Source of the DNA: Anaerolineales bacterium
GTDB lineage: Bacteria > Chloroflexota > Anaerolineae > Anaerolineales > Villigracilaceae
Length of the DNA stretch: 16,096 bases
Assembly: GCA_016928525.1 (NCBI GenBank)
Contig: JAFGKO010000190.1
Location: forward strand, 1-16,096
Direction: 5' to 3'
The position numbers were made by a program, and so were the translations under genes. The notes below the pieces were generated by a model. That model made no database searches. It worked only from the letters and a program-made list of their open reading frames with translations, and had not been told where the DNA came from. Of this stretch, positions 7,036 to 13,586 are shown piece after piece (the first letter of the stretch is position 1; each line of letters starts with the position of its first letter).

Positions 7036-7563
7036 CTAGTGCTTGTGCCCGTTCTTCTTTGGGCAGAAATGACCTTCCGGCTCCATCGGCGCGCCGCATT
7101 GCGGACACATGGGCCGCCCGCGCGTGACTACTTCTGCGCCCCAGCGGGCCATCTTGCGGATCTGCTCGCGCGTGCACCAGAAACGCACCACCGCAGCGGA
7201 TTCGGGTTCTTCGTCCTCGGTCAAGAGTTCGCGGGTCTGGAGCACGACACGGTCACGGTCTTTGTCAAAGCCCAGGCCGACCTCGCCCACGCGGAAGAGC
7301 GGGTCGACAGGCGGGTTGATGCGCATCTGGTCCTCTATGTAGTCGCCAGACACGTCTTCGAGTTCGGGAGCCTGGCGGCTGACTTCGGCTAAAAACTGTT
7401 CTACGCCAACGGAAAGCGATTGTAACTGGAACTTCTCGATCAATACAGTTACTGTGCGCTGGTCTTGCCATGCCTGGATGTAAAAAACACGCTGGCCGGG
7501 TTTGCCAATGGCATCAGCGGTAATGTGGTCTACGGGATCTACGTCAATTTCAAAGCGGGGCAT
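7036..7563 (-). CDS. DUF3090 (TIGR03847) protein with C-terminal zinc ribbon
   Basis: A 175-aa soluble protein of the DUF3090 family. The family signature lies at residues 21-36 (KPGQRVFYIQAWQDQR), followed by VTVLIEKFQLQSLSVGVEQFLAE. The C-terminus forms a zinc ribbon, with Cys153, Cys156, His165 and Cys167 as likely ligands (CPQCGAPMEPEGHFCP). Its function is unknown. Its partner is the SCO1664-type kinase-fold protein just downstream, the same order as in Actinobacteria, which suggests they act in one complex or pathway. An extended -10 (TGGTATACT, hexamer at 7602-7597) lies at a good distance upstream. The Shine-Dalgarno is weak (CAGGTA). High acid content in the middle (TEDEEPESAA) suggests a flexible linker. 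Confidence 0.87.
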   Translation of the reverse strand: MPRFEIDVDPVDHITADAIGKPGQRVFYIQAWQDQRTVTVLIEKFQLQSLSVGVEQFLAEVSRQAPELEDVSGDYIEDQMRINPPVDPLFRVGEVGLGFDKDRDRVVLQTRELLTEDEEPESAAVVRFWCTREQIRKMARWGAEVVTRGRPMCPQCGAPMEPEGHFCPKKNGHKH

Positions 7564-7596
7564 GAGATGAAATACCTGTTTGGTTTTAGTGAAGTG

Positions 7597-7605
7597 AGTA
7601 TACCA
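7597..7605 (-). promoter_or_regulatory. Extended -10 promoter of the DUF3090 cluster
   Basis: On the minus strand the sequence reads TGGTATACT, with TATACT at 7602-7597 and the extended TG just before it. Transcription would start near 7590, giving a leader of about 27 bases before the DUF3090 ATG at 7563. The -35 region is poor, as is usual for extended -10 promoters. Confidence 0.45.
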
Positions 7606-7691
7606 AATTCAGAGAACGGATGATAGAGCGTGCATCCAGATTTAATGATTTCCAGATTGATCGACCATATTTGGACTGTGGAGAAACTGAT

Positions 7692-7718
7692 AAAAAATCC
7701 CCGTCACACCCAGCGGGA
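7692..7718 (-). terminator. Terminator of the two-component operon
   Basis: Read on the minus strand, TCCCG (7718-7714) pairs with CGGGG (7703-7699) around a ten-base loop and is followed by A and then six T (7697-7692). The stem is short, but the U-run and the position just after the response regulator stop at 7727 support it. Confidence 0.55.
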
Positions 7719-7726
7719 CAATTACG

Positions 7727-8380
7727 CTACTGTTTCGATAAGTCTGCCAACCCGGAGCGGATAGCCAGGATCGCGGCCTGGGTGCGGTCGGCAACCCCCA
7801 GCTTCTCGAAGATCGAACTGACATAATTCCTGACTGTACCTTCGGAGAGATAGATTTTCGCGGCGATCTCAGCGTTGGAAAATCCTTTGCCCAGCAAACC
7901 CAACACTTCCTTCTCGCGCTCACTGAGCAGGCTGGCGATAGAAGTATCGGGGATGGAGGTTTGCTGTTGTACGTGGGCAAAGAGCTTCCCAGCCACGTTA
8001 GGGTCAACGGGTGTTTTGCCGGTAACGGTCTCCTTGATGGCGGCAATCAGGCGTTCACGCGGGGTGTCTTTCAACAGGTAACCGCGCGCCCCAGCCCGGA
8101 TAGCATCGAAGACCCAGTTGTCGGCATCATAGGTGGTCAACACCAGAACATGGATTCCCGGGTGCTGCTGGCAAATTTTTCGGGTGGCGTGGATGCCGTT
8201 CATGCCGGGCATCTTCAGGTCCATCAACACCAGACCTGGCTGACAGGCCGGGATCATCTCGATGGCTTCGGCCCCGTCGTTTGCCACACCCACCACCTTC
8301 AGGTCCGGATCGGTGCTTAGGATGGCTTTCAAGCCCTCGCACACCAGATCTTGATCGTCACAAATCAAAACCCTGATCAT
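7727..8380 (-). CDS. NarL/FixJ-family response regulator
   Basis: A 217-aa DNA-binding response regulator. The receiver domain (1-120) has the acidic pair Asp8-Asp9, phosphoacceptor Asp54 (LVLMDLKMPG), Thr82 and Lys104. The LuxR-type helix-turn-helix occupies about 150-212 (LSEREKEVLGLLGKGFSNAEIAAKIYLSEGTVRNYVSSIFEKLGV, given here only as a range 151-195 with its hallmark SEREKEVL and EGTVRNYV). Its ATG overlaps the TGA of the upstream kinase gene in an ATGA, so the two are translationally coupled and form a cognate pair. Likely targets are nearby: a 16-bp palindrome sits in the gap upstream of the kinase gene. All key residues are present, so it should be functional. Confidence 0.95.
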   Translation of the reverse strand: MIRVLICDDQDLVCEGLKAILSTDPDLKVVGVANDGAEAIEMIPACQPGLVLMDLKMPGMNGIHATRKICQQHPGIHVLVLTTYDADNWVFDAIRAGARGYLLKDTPRERLIAAIKETVTGKTPVDPNVAGKLFAHVQQQTSIPDTSIASLLSEREKEVLGLLGKGFSNAEIAAKIYLSEGTVRNYVSSIFEKLGVADRTQAAILAIRSGLADLSKQ

Positions 8381-9642
8381 CCTGCGCTACCGTTCCCTTT
8401 GTTCTCGTTCTTCCAGGAGAGCGTCAAACGGGTGCCTTTGCCCGGATGACTGGATATCGCAAGGTCAGCGTGGATGACCTGAGCCCGTTCGTACATGCCT
8501 CGCAGGCCAAAATGCGACTCTGAGTCGATGGCTTTTGTATCGAAGCCTGTTCCATCATCGCTGATTTCCATGCGTAATCCCAAATCAATCTGCTTGATCG
8601 TCACCTGAACCAGGTTCGCATTGGCATGCCGGGCAGCGTTCTCGAGGGCTTCCTGCCCAATGCGATAAAAACATTGTTCAACCTCCGGAGTTAGACCTTC
8701 GAGGGTGTCCGGCAGGTCTAATCGAAGTTGAAAACCGGCCCTTCGGGCGGTGAATTCGGCATACTCTCGCATGGCATTTACCAAGCCCAAATCCTCCAAC
8801 GGAGTGGCGCGCAGGGATTGGATCGCAACCCGCGTTTCGGTCAGTCCCTCGCGGGTGGCGCCCAGCGAACGGCGCAGGATATGGTGTGCCTGCTCCCGGT
8901 CCGAGGTCCAGAGTGAATCGACCGCTTCCAACTGTACGGCCACACCGCTGAGCGTGTGCGCCAGGGTATCGTGCAGTTCGCGCGCCAGCCGGTTGCGCTC
9001 CCGGCTGACGGTCAATTGCTCGATGGTCGCAACATAACGCTCCAACTTCAGGTTGGCCTCCTGGAGCGCCTGCCGTTGTTGGCGTAGCTGTTGCATGATG
9101 CGTGAAATGATGTAGCCGACCAGCAGGAACGACAGGAAGCGGATGAATAACAACCGGTTAAAGGTTTGTTGAAGGAGGAAATAATCCGGGTTGGAGCAGC
9201 GGATCAGGGCGAAATCCAAAAAAGTTGTAAAGAGACAATAGGCAATCACCGCTTTGAAGTCATATTGCCAGCTTACCAGCACCAGGGGGACGAACAAGAA
9301 CAGGAAAATCTGCCAGGCGCTTTCCTCGCTGCCGCCACTTGCAGTTGGTGATAGCTGTACAGTCAGGAACAGGTTCTGGGCGACCAGGGAAAAGATAACC
9401 GCGTAGAGCAAAGCGATAGGAAGATAAAAACGTCCCATTCGCTCTTGCAGCCAGGGCCAGGAGAGATAACCCAACAAAATTAAAATGTTGGCCGCCCCAA
9501 ATGCAACCGCACACCACGGGCAATCCTTCAAGTAACCGCGAGCGGAATGAGCCATCACATTCACGAAGATCAAGGCGAATTGTACGATGAGGAAGAGGCG
9601 GAAAAGATTCAGGATGCCCGGTTCAAGGCGGCTCGATTTCAC
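8377..9642 (-). CDS. Membrane sensor histidine kinase, NarX/DesK type (HisKA_3)
   Basis: A 421-aa kinase. Five to six hydrophobic segments lie in the first 182 residues (about 13-31, 45-60, 73-96, 109-125, 129-148, 162-181). A coiled linker (183-215) and the HisKA_3 dimerisation domain follow, with phosphoacceptor His224 in ERNRLARELHDTLAH. The ATPase domain shows the N box QEALENAARH (330-339), the G1 box DDGTGFD (362-368) and a G2 box GKGT (401-404). There is no large extracytoplasmic domain, so it probably senses through the membrane. A CPWC motif (Cys41, Cys44) sits between the first two hydrophobic segments. The start is GTG at 9642; no in-frame ATG exists until residue 29. An extended -10 (TGCTATGAT, hexamer 9654-9649) lies so close that the mRNA may be leaderless. 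Confidence 0.93.
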   Translation of the reverse strand: MKSSRLEPGILNLFRLFLIVQFALIFVNVMAHSARGYLKDCPWCAVAFGAANILILLGYLSWPWLQERMGRFYLPIALLYAVIFSLVAQNLFLTVQLSPTASGGSEESAWQIFLFLFVPLVLVSWQYDFKAVIAYCLFTTFLDFALIRCSNPDYFLLQQTFNRLLFIRFLSFLLVGYIISRIMQQLRQQRQALQEANLKLERYVATIEQLTVSRERNRLARELHDTLAHTLSGVAVQLEAVDSLWTSDREQAHHILRRSLGATREGLTETRVAIQSLRATPLEDLGLVNAMREYAEFTARRAGFQLRLDLPDTLEGLTPEVEQCFYRIGQEALENAARHANANLVQVTIKQIDLGLRMEISDDGTGFDTKAIDSESHFGLRGMYERAQVIHADLAISSHPGKGTRLTLSWKNENKGNGSAG

Positions 9643-9648
9643 ATTCCA

Positions 9649-9657
9649 ATCATAGCA
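9649..9657 (-). promoter_or_regulatory. Extended -10 promoter of the kinase-regulator operon
   Basis: On the minus strand TGCTATGAT puts TATGAT at 9654-9649 with an upstream TG. A GTGAAT sequence sits 17 bases further upstream (three of six matches to TTGACA). Only six bases separate the hexamer from the GTG start at 9642, which places the expected transcription start on or next to the start codon. Confidence 0.4.
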
Positions 9658-9730
9658 TAGGAGAAAGAATAATTCACATGACTGCGATCACGTTTGTTAT
9701 GAGTGTGGTCATACAAATTGATGCCTCTTC

Positions 9731-9750
9731 TCATGAGCGCTCATGAGCGC
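9731..9750. promoter_or_regulatory. Palindromic tandem repeat, candidate operator
   Basis: TCATGAGCGC occurs twice in direct succession (9731-9740 and 9741-9750). Because of this, 9731-9746 (TCATGAGCGCTCATGA) is a perfect 16-bp palindrome. It lies in the 189-bp gap between the divergent kinase operon and the DUF4405 gene. Its centre is about 53 bases upstream of the start predicted from TATGAT at 9780-9785, a usual place for an activator. A dimeric LuxR-type regulator, such as the neighbouring one, is the natural candidate ligand. Confidence 0.5.
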
Positions 9751-9779
9751 ATTCACTACAGTCCCAGGTAGGAAATTCT

Positions 9780-9785
9780 TATGAT
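9780..9785 (+). promoter_or_regulatory. Candidate -10 of the DUF4405 gene
   Basis: TATGAT at 9780-9785 would start transcription near 9792, about 40 bases before the ATG at 9832. No recognisable -35 hexamer lies 17 bases upstream, which fits a promoter that needs an activator bound at the palindrome 9731-9746. Confidence 0.35.
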
Positions 9786-9831
9786 GTGAATGTAATCAAA
9801 CGGCAAGAAAACATCACAAAGGAGAAATCAA

Positions 9832-10278
9832 ATGAACAAAGTCATCCGAAATTACCTGATGGATATAGCGCTCTTCCTGCTGCTGGGTATAGACATCGCT
9901 TCGCTGGCCGGAAGGCAGGCCGAATCGTCATCTGGCGCATCGATTGCCCATGTCGTTTCCAGCCTTCTGCTGACCCTGGGATGCCTGATCCACATTGTAT
10001 GGCACTTGGGATGGTTCCGGGCTGTTCTGACCGGTAAAGTTAAGGGCAAGATCAAACTCGGCATGAATAGCATGGTGACGGTCATGATTTTGCTGGCTGC
10101 TATTACAGGGCCAGTTATACAGACCTCTAGCGCCATGGGCGAGTTCCACAAGGCCGCTGGTTCGGTTGCCCTGTTGGGGCTTTTCATCCATAGCGTCAAG
10201 CATTTGTACTGGATGATCTCCACTACCAAGAGACTCGTCACCGGTAGCGGGCAGAAGAAGGCCAACTGGTCAATATGA
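9832..10278 (+). CDS. DUF4405 membrane protein, cytochrome b-like
   Basis: A 148-aa integral membrane protein with four hydrophobic segments (about 8-25, 38-58, 77-95 and 104-128). Histidines fall in the pattern of DUF4405: His40 and His54 with HIVWH ending at His58 on one side, and FHKAAG (His105), then IHSVKH (His119, His123) on the other. The family resembles the heme-binding helices of cytochrome b or formate dehydrogenase gamma and is thought to bind heme; that role is not proven. AAAGGAG (9818-9824) lies 7 bases before the ATG. It is divergent from the two-component operon, with a palindrome between them, so it may be the main target of that system. It converges on the F420-type enzyme gene with a 23-bp gap and no clear terminator. 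Confidence 0.75.
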   Translation: MNKVIRNYLMDIALFLLLGIDIASLAGRQAESSSGASIAHVVSSLLLTLGCLIHIVWHLGWFRAVLTGKVKGKIKLGMNSMVTVMILLAAITGPVIQTSSAMGEFHKAAGSVALLGLFIHSVKHLYWMISTTKRLVTGSGQKKANWSI

Positions 10279-10301
10279 AAGATGGATTTCGGGTAATTCC
10301 C

Positions 10302-11333
10302 TTACCTGAACTCACCCACCAACTGCTTCCAGAAATCATCCTTCTCGCCTGGAACGAAAGGTGTGTAAAGCGTCAGCCGGTTGGCGATGCCTTCATAGCG
10401 TTCCTTGAGCTTTTCAGGCAGAGACTTTGCATCCGTCACCAGGCAGAAGGTCTGCAAGATTTCATCTGTGATCAGGCTGAACATCTCACCCCATTCGCCC
10501 TTGGCGGCATGCGCCGAGAGTTTCTCAGCCACATCCTCCCAACCATGCAAGGCAAACACCAATCGGTAGGAGGGCGTGGAGGCATAGAAGGAAATCTGCG
10601 CGCGGGCAAAATTCTCTTCCTCAGGCGTGGTCGCCACAAAGGCCGTCACCGAAACCGACACATCCGCCCGCTGCCTGCCTGCTTTGGCAAGCCCATCCTC
10701 GATGGCCGGCAGAATCACTTCACGCAGGTAACGCGGGCTGTTGAATGGGTGTGCGTGGAACCCGTCACACACCTCACCGGCCAGCCGCGCCAGTCCTGTG
10801 TTGACTCCGGCGATGTAGATGGGAATGGGATACTCCCCTCTTCCTCTGGGAGAGGGGCCGGGGGTGAGGGTGAGAGGCCCAGGATTGAAAAATGGGGACA
10901 TCAGCCTGATCTTGTAGTACTCGCCGTTGAAGCTCAGTTTCGTGCCGTTCTGCCAGCAGTCCCAGAAGGAGCGGATGACCTGGATCTGCTCGCGCAGCTT
11001 ATTGACCGGGGACTCCGGCCAGGGCATCCCAAAGCGCTTCTCGATGTGACCCTTGACCTGCGTGCCGAGCCCCAGGATAAATCGCCCTCCCGACTGCGCT
11101 GCCAGGTCCCAGGCGGTGTAAGCCAGGTCCGCGGGTGAGCGTGCAAACGAGACGGCAATCGCTGTACCGATTTCCATTTTCTGCGAGTGCTCGGCGATCA
11201 GCGCACACGGCAGGAACGGGTTGTGCTGGGTCTCGGAGGTCCACAGGCAATCGAAGCCCAGCTCCTCGGCAGCCTCTGCCACCGCCGGGACATTATTCAG
11301 GTGCATAGGGGCTAACGCAGCATCAAATTTCAT
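10302..11333 (-). CDS. F420-dependent luciferase-like oxidoreductase (TIGR03617/MSMEG_2256 type) with in-frame repeat
   Basis: A 343-aa TIM-barrel flavin-type oxidoreductase of the luciferase-like monooxygenase superfamily. Most Chloroflexi and Actinobacteria members use cofactor F420, but the cofactor is not proven here. Family landmarks are FDCLWTSETQHNPF (27-40), IGTAIAVSFARSP (55-67), GGRFILGLGTQVKGHIEKRFG (82-102, cited by position) and PIPIYIAGVN (169-178). Between NPGP (150-153) and PIPIYIAG sits LTLTPGPSPRGRGEY (154-168), translated from a dispersed palindromic repeat. The reading frame is kept and the site is a loop where relatives have only a few residues, so the enzyme may still fold. 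GGAG (11344-11341) lies 7 bases before the ATG. It is the last gene of the leftward cluster with the M42 peptidase and the cysteine-synthase-like enzyme. Confidence 0.85.
   Translation of the reverse strand: MKFDAALAPMHLNNVPAVAEAAEELGFDCLWTSETQHNPFLPCALIAEHSQKMEIGTAIAVSFARSPADLAYTAWDLAAQSGGRFILGLGTQVKGHIEKRFGMPWPESPVNKLREQIQVIRSFWDCWQNGTKLSFNGEYYKIRLMSPFFNPGPLTLTPGPSPRGRGEYPIPIYIAGVNTGLARLAGEVCDGFHAHPFNSPRYLREVILPAIEDGLAKAGRQRADVSVSVTAFVATTPEEENFARAQISFYASTPSYRLVFALHGWEDVAEKLSAHAAKGEWGEMFSLITDEILQTFCLVTDAKSLPEKLKERYEGIANRLTLYTPFVPGEKDDFWKQLVGEFR
10833..10874 (-). repeat. Dispersed palindromic repeat inserted in frame (LTLTPGPSPRGRGE)
   Basis: This 42-bp element is exactly 14 codons. On the plus strand CCCCTCT (10835-10841) and AGAGGGG (10850-10856) form an inverted repeat, with a C-rich arm beyond it. 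Translated on the minus strand it gives LTLTPGPSPRGRGE. Peptides of this kind are known from genome annotations as products of an intergenic repeat in Chloroflexi and several other phyla. Here it interrupts a conserved enzyme without breaking the frame. Confidence 0.8.
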
Positions 11334-11337
11334 AATA

Positions 11338-11409
11338 GGTCTCCAAGGTCTAATTGGTCTTACTGTTCCGACATGTCAGACTTGTTAGACTTATCCGACT
11401 AATCAGATA
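11338..11409. repeat. Degenerate 9-bp tandem array between the M42 and F420-enzyme genes
   Basis: Eight successive 9-base units can be read on the plus strand: GGTCTCCAA, GGTCTAATT, GGTCTTACT, GTTCCGACA, TGTCAGACT, TGTTAGACT, TATCCGACT, AATCAGATA. The array fills the 65-bp spacer and runs over the last codons and stop of the M42 gene (stop 11399-11401) up to the ribosome binding site of the next gene. The central GACATGTC (11370-11377) is palindromic and flanked by TC-x and x-GA. Confidence 0.6.
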
Positions 11410-12472
11410 GCAAATACGCCAAGATCCAATTCGTTGTCGCAACCAGCGCCTCGGTGTGCGTACGCTCATAGTTATGGGATGCGTCCACACCGGGGCCAAT
11501 CAACGCCACAGCCACATCCCCACCCGCGCGCCAGAAGGCTTCGCCGTCCGAGCCGTAGTAGGGATAGATATCCACTTTATACGGGATTTCATACTCATCG
11601 GCCAGTTTCCACAATTTGTTCGACAGGCCATGATGGTACGGTCCGCCGCTGTCTTTGACGCAGATCGTGGCATGGAACTCGTCTGATTCCTGGCCGTCGC
11701 CAACAGCAGCCATGTCCACAGCCACCAGTTCGTGCACATCATCGGGGATACCAGCCGAAGCGCCATGCCCTACTTCCTCATAGTTGCTGATGTGGAAGTA
11801 AATCGTCTGTACTGGCTGTTTACCGGAGTCGGCCAGAGACTTGATCGCAGCCACGATGGCGGCGACACAGGCCTTATCGTCCAGGAAGCGCGAGCGGATG
11901 AAGCCATTCGTCACCTCCACGCGCGGGTCGAAGGAGACGAAATCGCCGACGCAAATCCCTAAATCCAGCACATCTTGTAAATGGCTAACGCGGGCATCCA
12001 GCCGGATTTCCATGCCGTCTTCGTCGCGTTTGGTTTCGTAGGCTTTGGCGCCATACACGTGCGCCGAAGCCGTATTGACCAGCAGAGAGCCACGGATTTT
12101 CCCACCCTGGCTGGTATGCACCCAGCAGCCCTCGGTTTCAACGGCTGGCAGCAGCAGCCCGCCAACGCGCGTGATGGACAGACGGCCTTTACTTCTTTTC
12201 GTTTCGCCAATGGCTTTGATCTCCTTGACCATCGCACCGAGTGTGTCCACGTGAGCAGTCAGCGCGCGAGGGGAATCATTTGAAATTCCTTCCCAGATGG
12301 CTACCAGCGCGCCCTTGCGCGTGTGGTAGAGCTTGAGTTGAGGATAGACAGAGAGTTCTTTCTCAACAAAAGTGATCGCCTCTTCCGTATAACCGGTCGG
12401 GGAGGGGATATTGAGCAGGTCGACTAAAAATTTGGTCAGATACTCGGGTTCGATTTTTGGTAAGCTGGGCAT
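11399..12472 (-). CDS. M42-family metallopeptidase (TIGR03106-like)
   Basis: A dinuclear metal aminopeptidase of family M42, probably a cytoplasmic dodecameric enzyme that trims peptides. Expected metal and catalytic residues, numbered from the ATG at 12472: His74 and Asp76 (TAHVDTLG), Asp198/Asp199 (RFLDDKA), Glu232 and Glu233 (NYEEVGHGAS), Asp253 (VAVDMA) and His339 (ERTHTEA). Length, 357 aa, is normal. It resembles the subfamily found in three-gene osmoprotectant cassettes (TIGR03106), but the amidotransferase and acetyltransferase partners are not in this window. A TTG one codon upstream (12475) is possible. AAAGGA (12485-12480) is 7 bases from the ATG and 4 from the TTG, favouring the ATG. 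This ribosome site overlaps the stop codon of the cysteine-synthase-like gene, so the two are coupled. The last codons lie in the 9-bp repeat array. Confidence 0.9.
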   Translation of the reverse strand: MPSLPKIEPEYLTKFLVDLLNIPSPTGYTEEAITFVEKELSVYPQLKLYHTRKGALVAIWEGISNDSPRALTAHVDTLGAMVKEIKAIGETKRSKGRLSITRVGGLLLPAVETEGCWVHTSQGGKIRGSLLVNTASAHVYGAKAYETKRDEDGMEIRLDARVSHLQDVLDLGICVGDFVSFDPRVEVTNGFIRSRFLDDKACVAAIVAAIKSLADSGKQPVQTIYFHISNYEEVGHGASAGIPDDVHELVAVDMAAVGDGQESDEFHATICVKDSGGPYHHGLSNKLWKLADEYEIPYKVDIYPYYGSDGEAFWRAGGDVAVALIGPGVDASHNYERTHTEALVATTNWILAYLLSD

Positions 12473-12484
12473 CAATTTATCCTT

Positions 12485-13450
12485 TCACTCCCACAAATCC
12501 GTGCTGAGATATTTCAAGCCGGAGTCGTTCAGCAAAACCACAACTGTCTTCCCTTTGAACACTCCATCCAGCAATTGCAGCGCCGCGGCCACGTTTGCGC
12601 CTGCAGAGAAACCCGCAAAAATCCCCTCTTCCTTCGCTAACCGACGTGCGACTTGGATTGCGTCTTTGTCACTTACCTGGAGATAGCCATCGACGTGTTC
12701 TGGCTTGACCAGTGGAAGAGGCGCCATAGAATATCCGCCACCTTGAATGCGGTGATTTGGATTCGTCACCGCCTCTCCCGCCAGGATGGCTGCTCCCGTT
12801 GGTTCGACCAGATAGCAGCGAATGGCCGGATCGTGCTCCTTGAACCCCCTGGCGCAGCCCGCAAACGATCCGCCCGTCCCGGCAAAATCGCAGAACGCAT
12901 CGAATTCGCCCTTTGTCTGGCGGATGATCTCCTGTGACGTGTGCAAGTAGTGCACACGCGCATTCCCTTCCAGGTTGAATTGATCGGCGCGGAAAGCGTT
13001 CCTCTCTTTGGTGAGTCTCTGCGCTTCCTGCTCGACCAGTTCCAGGTCACCGCCGGAGACTTGTCCTGGTTTCGAACCTGGCAATTGATCGACCAGTACC
13101 ACTTCCGCCCCCAGCGCAGACATCATGCGGGCACGCTCGCGCGAATTCTCCTTCGACATGACTGCCACAAATTTATAGCCTTTGACTCCGCAAACAATCG
13201 CCAGCCCCGTGCCAGTGTTTCCGCTGGTCAATTCCACCACGGTCTGGCCGGGTTGGAGCCTGCCGTCCGCTTCCGCATCTTCGATGATTTGGCGTGCGAT
13301 GCGGTCTTTCTTGGAAAAGCCTGGATTGAGATATTCGAGTTTGGCCAGGATGCGGCCATCGATGTCGCAAGTGAGGCGGCTCAATTCCACCAGCGGTGTA
13401 TCGCCAATCGCCTCGACAACTGAAGGGAGGGTGTGCTCTGAGCGGGGCAT
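12485..13450 (-). CDS. PLP-dependent cysteine synthase/cystathionine beta-synthase family enzyme
   Basis: A 321-aa fold-type II PLP enzyme. Numbered from the ATG at 13450: the Schiff-base lysine is Lys48 (NPGFSKKDR), the substrate loop is TSGNTGT (75-81) and the phosphate-binding loop is AGTGGSFAG (190-198). It would make cysteine from O-acetylserine or O-phosphoserine and sulfide, or act on a related beta-substituted amino acid; the loop FSKKDR differs from the usual xSVKDR, so the exact substrate is uncertain. There is no CBS domain. The longer frame back to 13507 is rejected: AAAGGA (13465-13460) is 9 bases before 13450, and a TACAAT -10 candidate (13489-13484) would place the transcript start near 13477. 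It is the first gene of the leftward operon with the M42 peptidase and the F420-type enzyme, divergent from the gene at 13587. Confidence 0.88.
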   Translation of the reverse strand: MPRSEHTLPSVVEAIGDTPLVELSRLTCDIDGRILAKLEYLNPGFSKKDRIARQIIEDAEADGRLQPGQTVVELTSGNTGTGLAIVCGVKGYKFVAVMSKENSRERARMMSALGAEVVLVDQLPGSKPGQVSGGDLELVEQEAQRLTKERNAFRADQFNLEGNARVHYLHTSQEIIRQTKGEFDAFCDFAGTGGSFAGCARGFKEHDPAIRCYLVEPTGAAILAGEAVTNPNHRIQGGGYSMAPLPLVKPEHVDGYLQVSDKDAIQVARRLAKEEGIFAGFSAGANVAAALQLLDGVFKGKTVVVLLNDSGLKYLSTDLWE

Positions 13451-13531
13451 AGTGAAAAATCCTTTGTAGTGACGGTTCATCCAATTGTACCCTTGGCTTG
13501 TCATCATGGCAGGCGGCCCGCAGATTCATTC

Positions 13532-13560
13532 TTGCCCGCAAACAAAAAACACCGTAAGAT
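13532..13560 (+). promoter_or_regulatory. Sigma-70-type promoter of the two-TM protein gene
   Basis: TTGCCC (13532-13537) and TAAGAT (13555-13560) are separated by exactly 17 bases. Transcription would begin near 13567, about 20 bases before the ATG at 13587. The same arrangement, TTGCTT-N17-TAAGAT, precedes the adenosine deaminase gene. Confidence 0.6.
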
Positions 13561-13586
13561 AAATGTGTACCGAAAGGAGGCAGATC

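Noticed and set aside
10275..11138. 287-codon open frame on the plus strand
   Set aside because: Antisense to the F420-type oxidoreductase whose family motifs are clear; no ribosome site.
11338..11409. CRISPR array
   Set aside because: Units are 9 bases long, degenerate and without spacers.
13451..13507. N-terminal extension of the cysteine-synthase-like protein (19 more residues)
   Set aside because: The ribosome site AAAGGA lies between this extension and the ATG at 13450, and the extension reaches past the likely transcript start.
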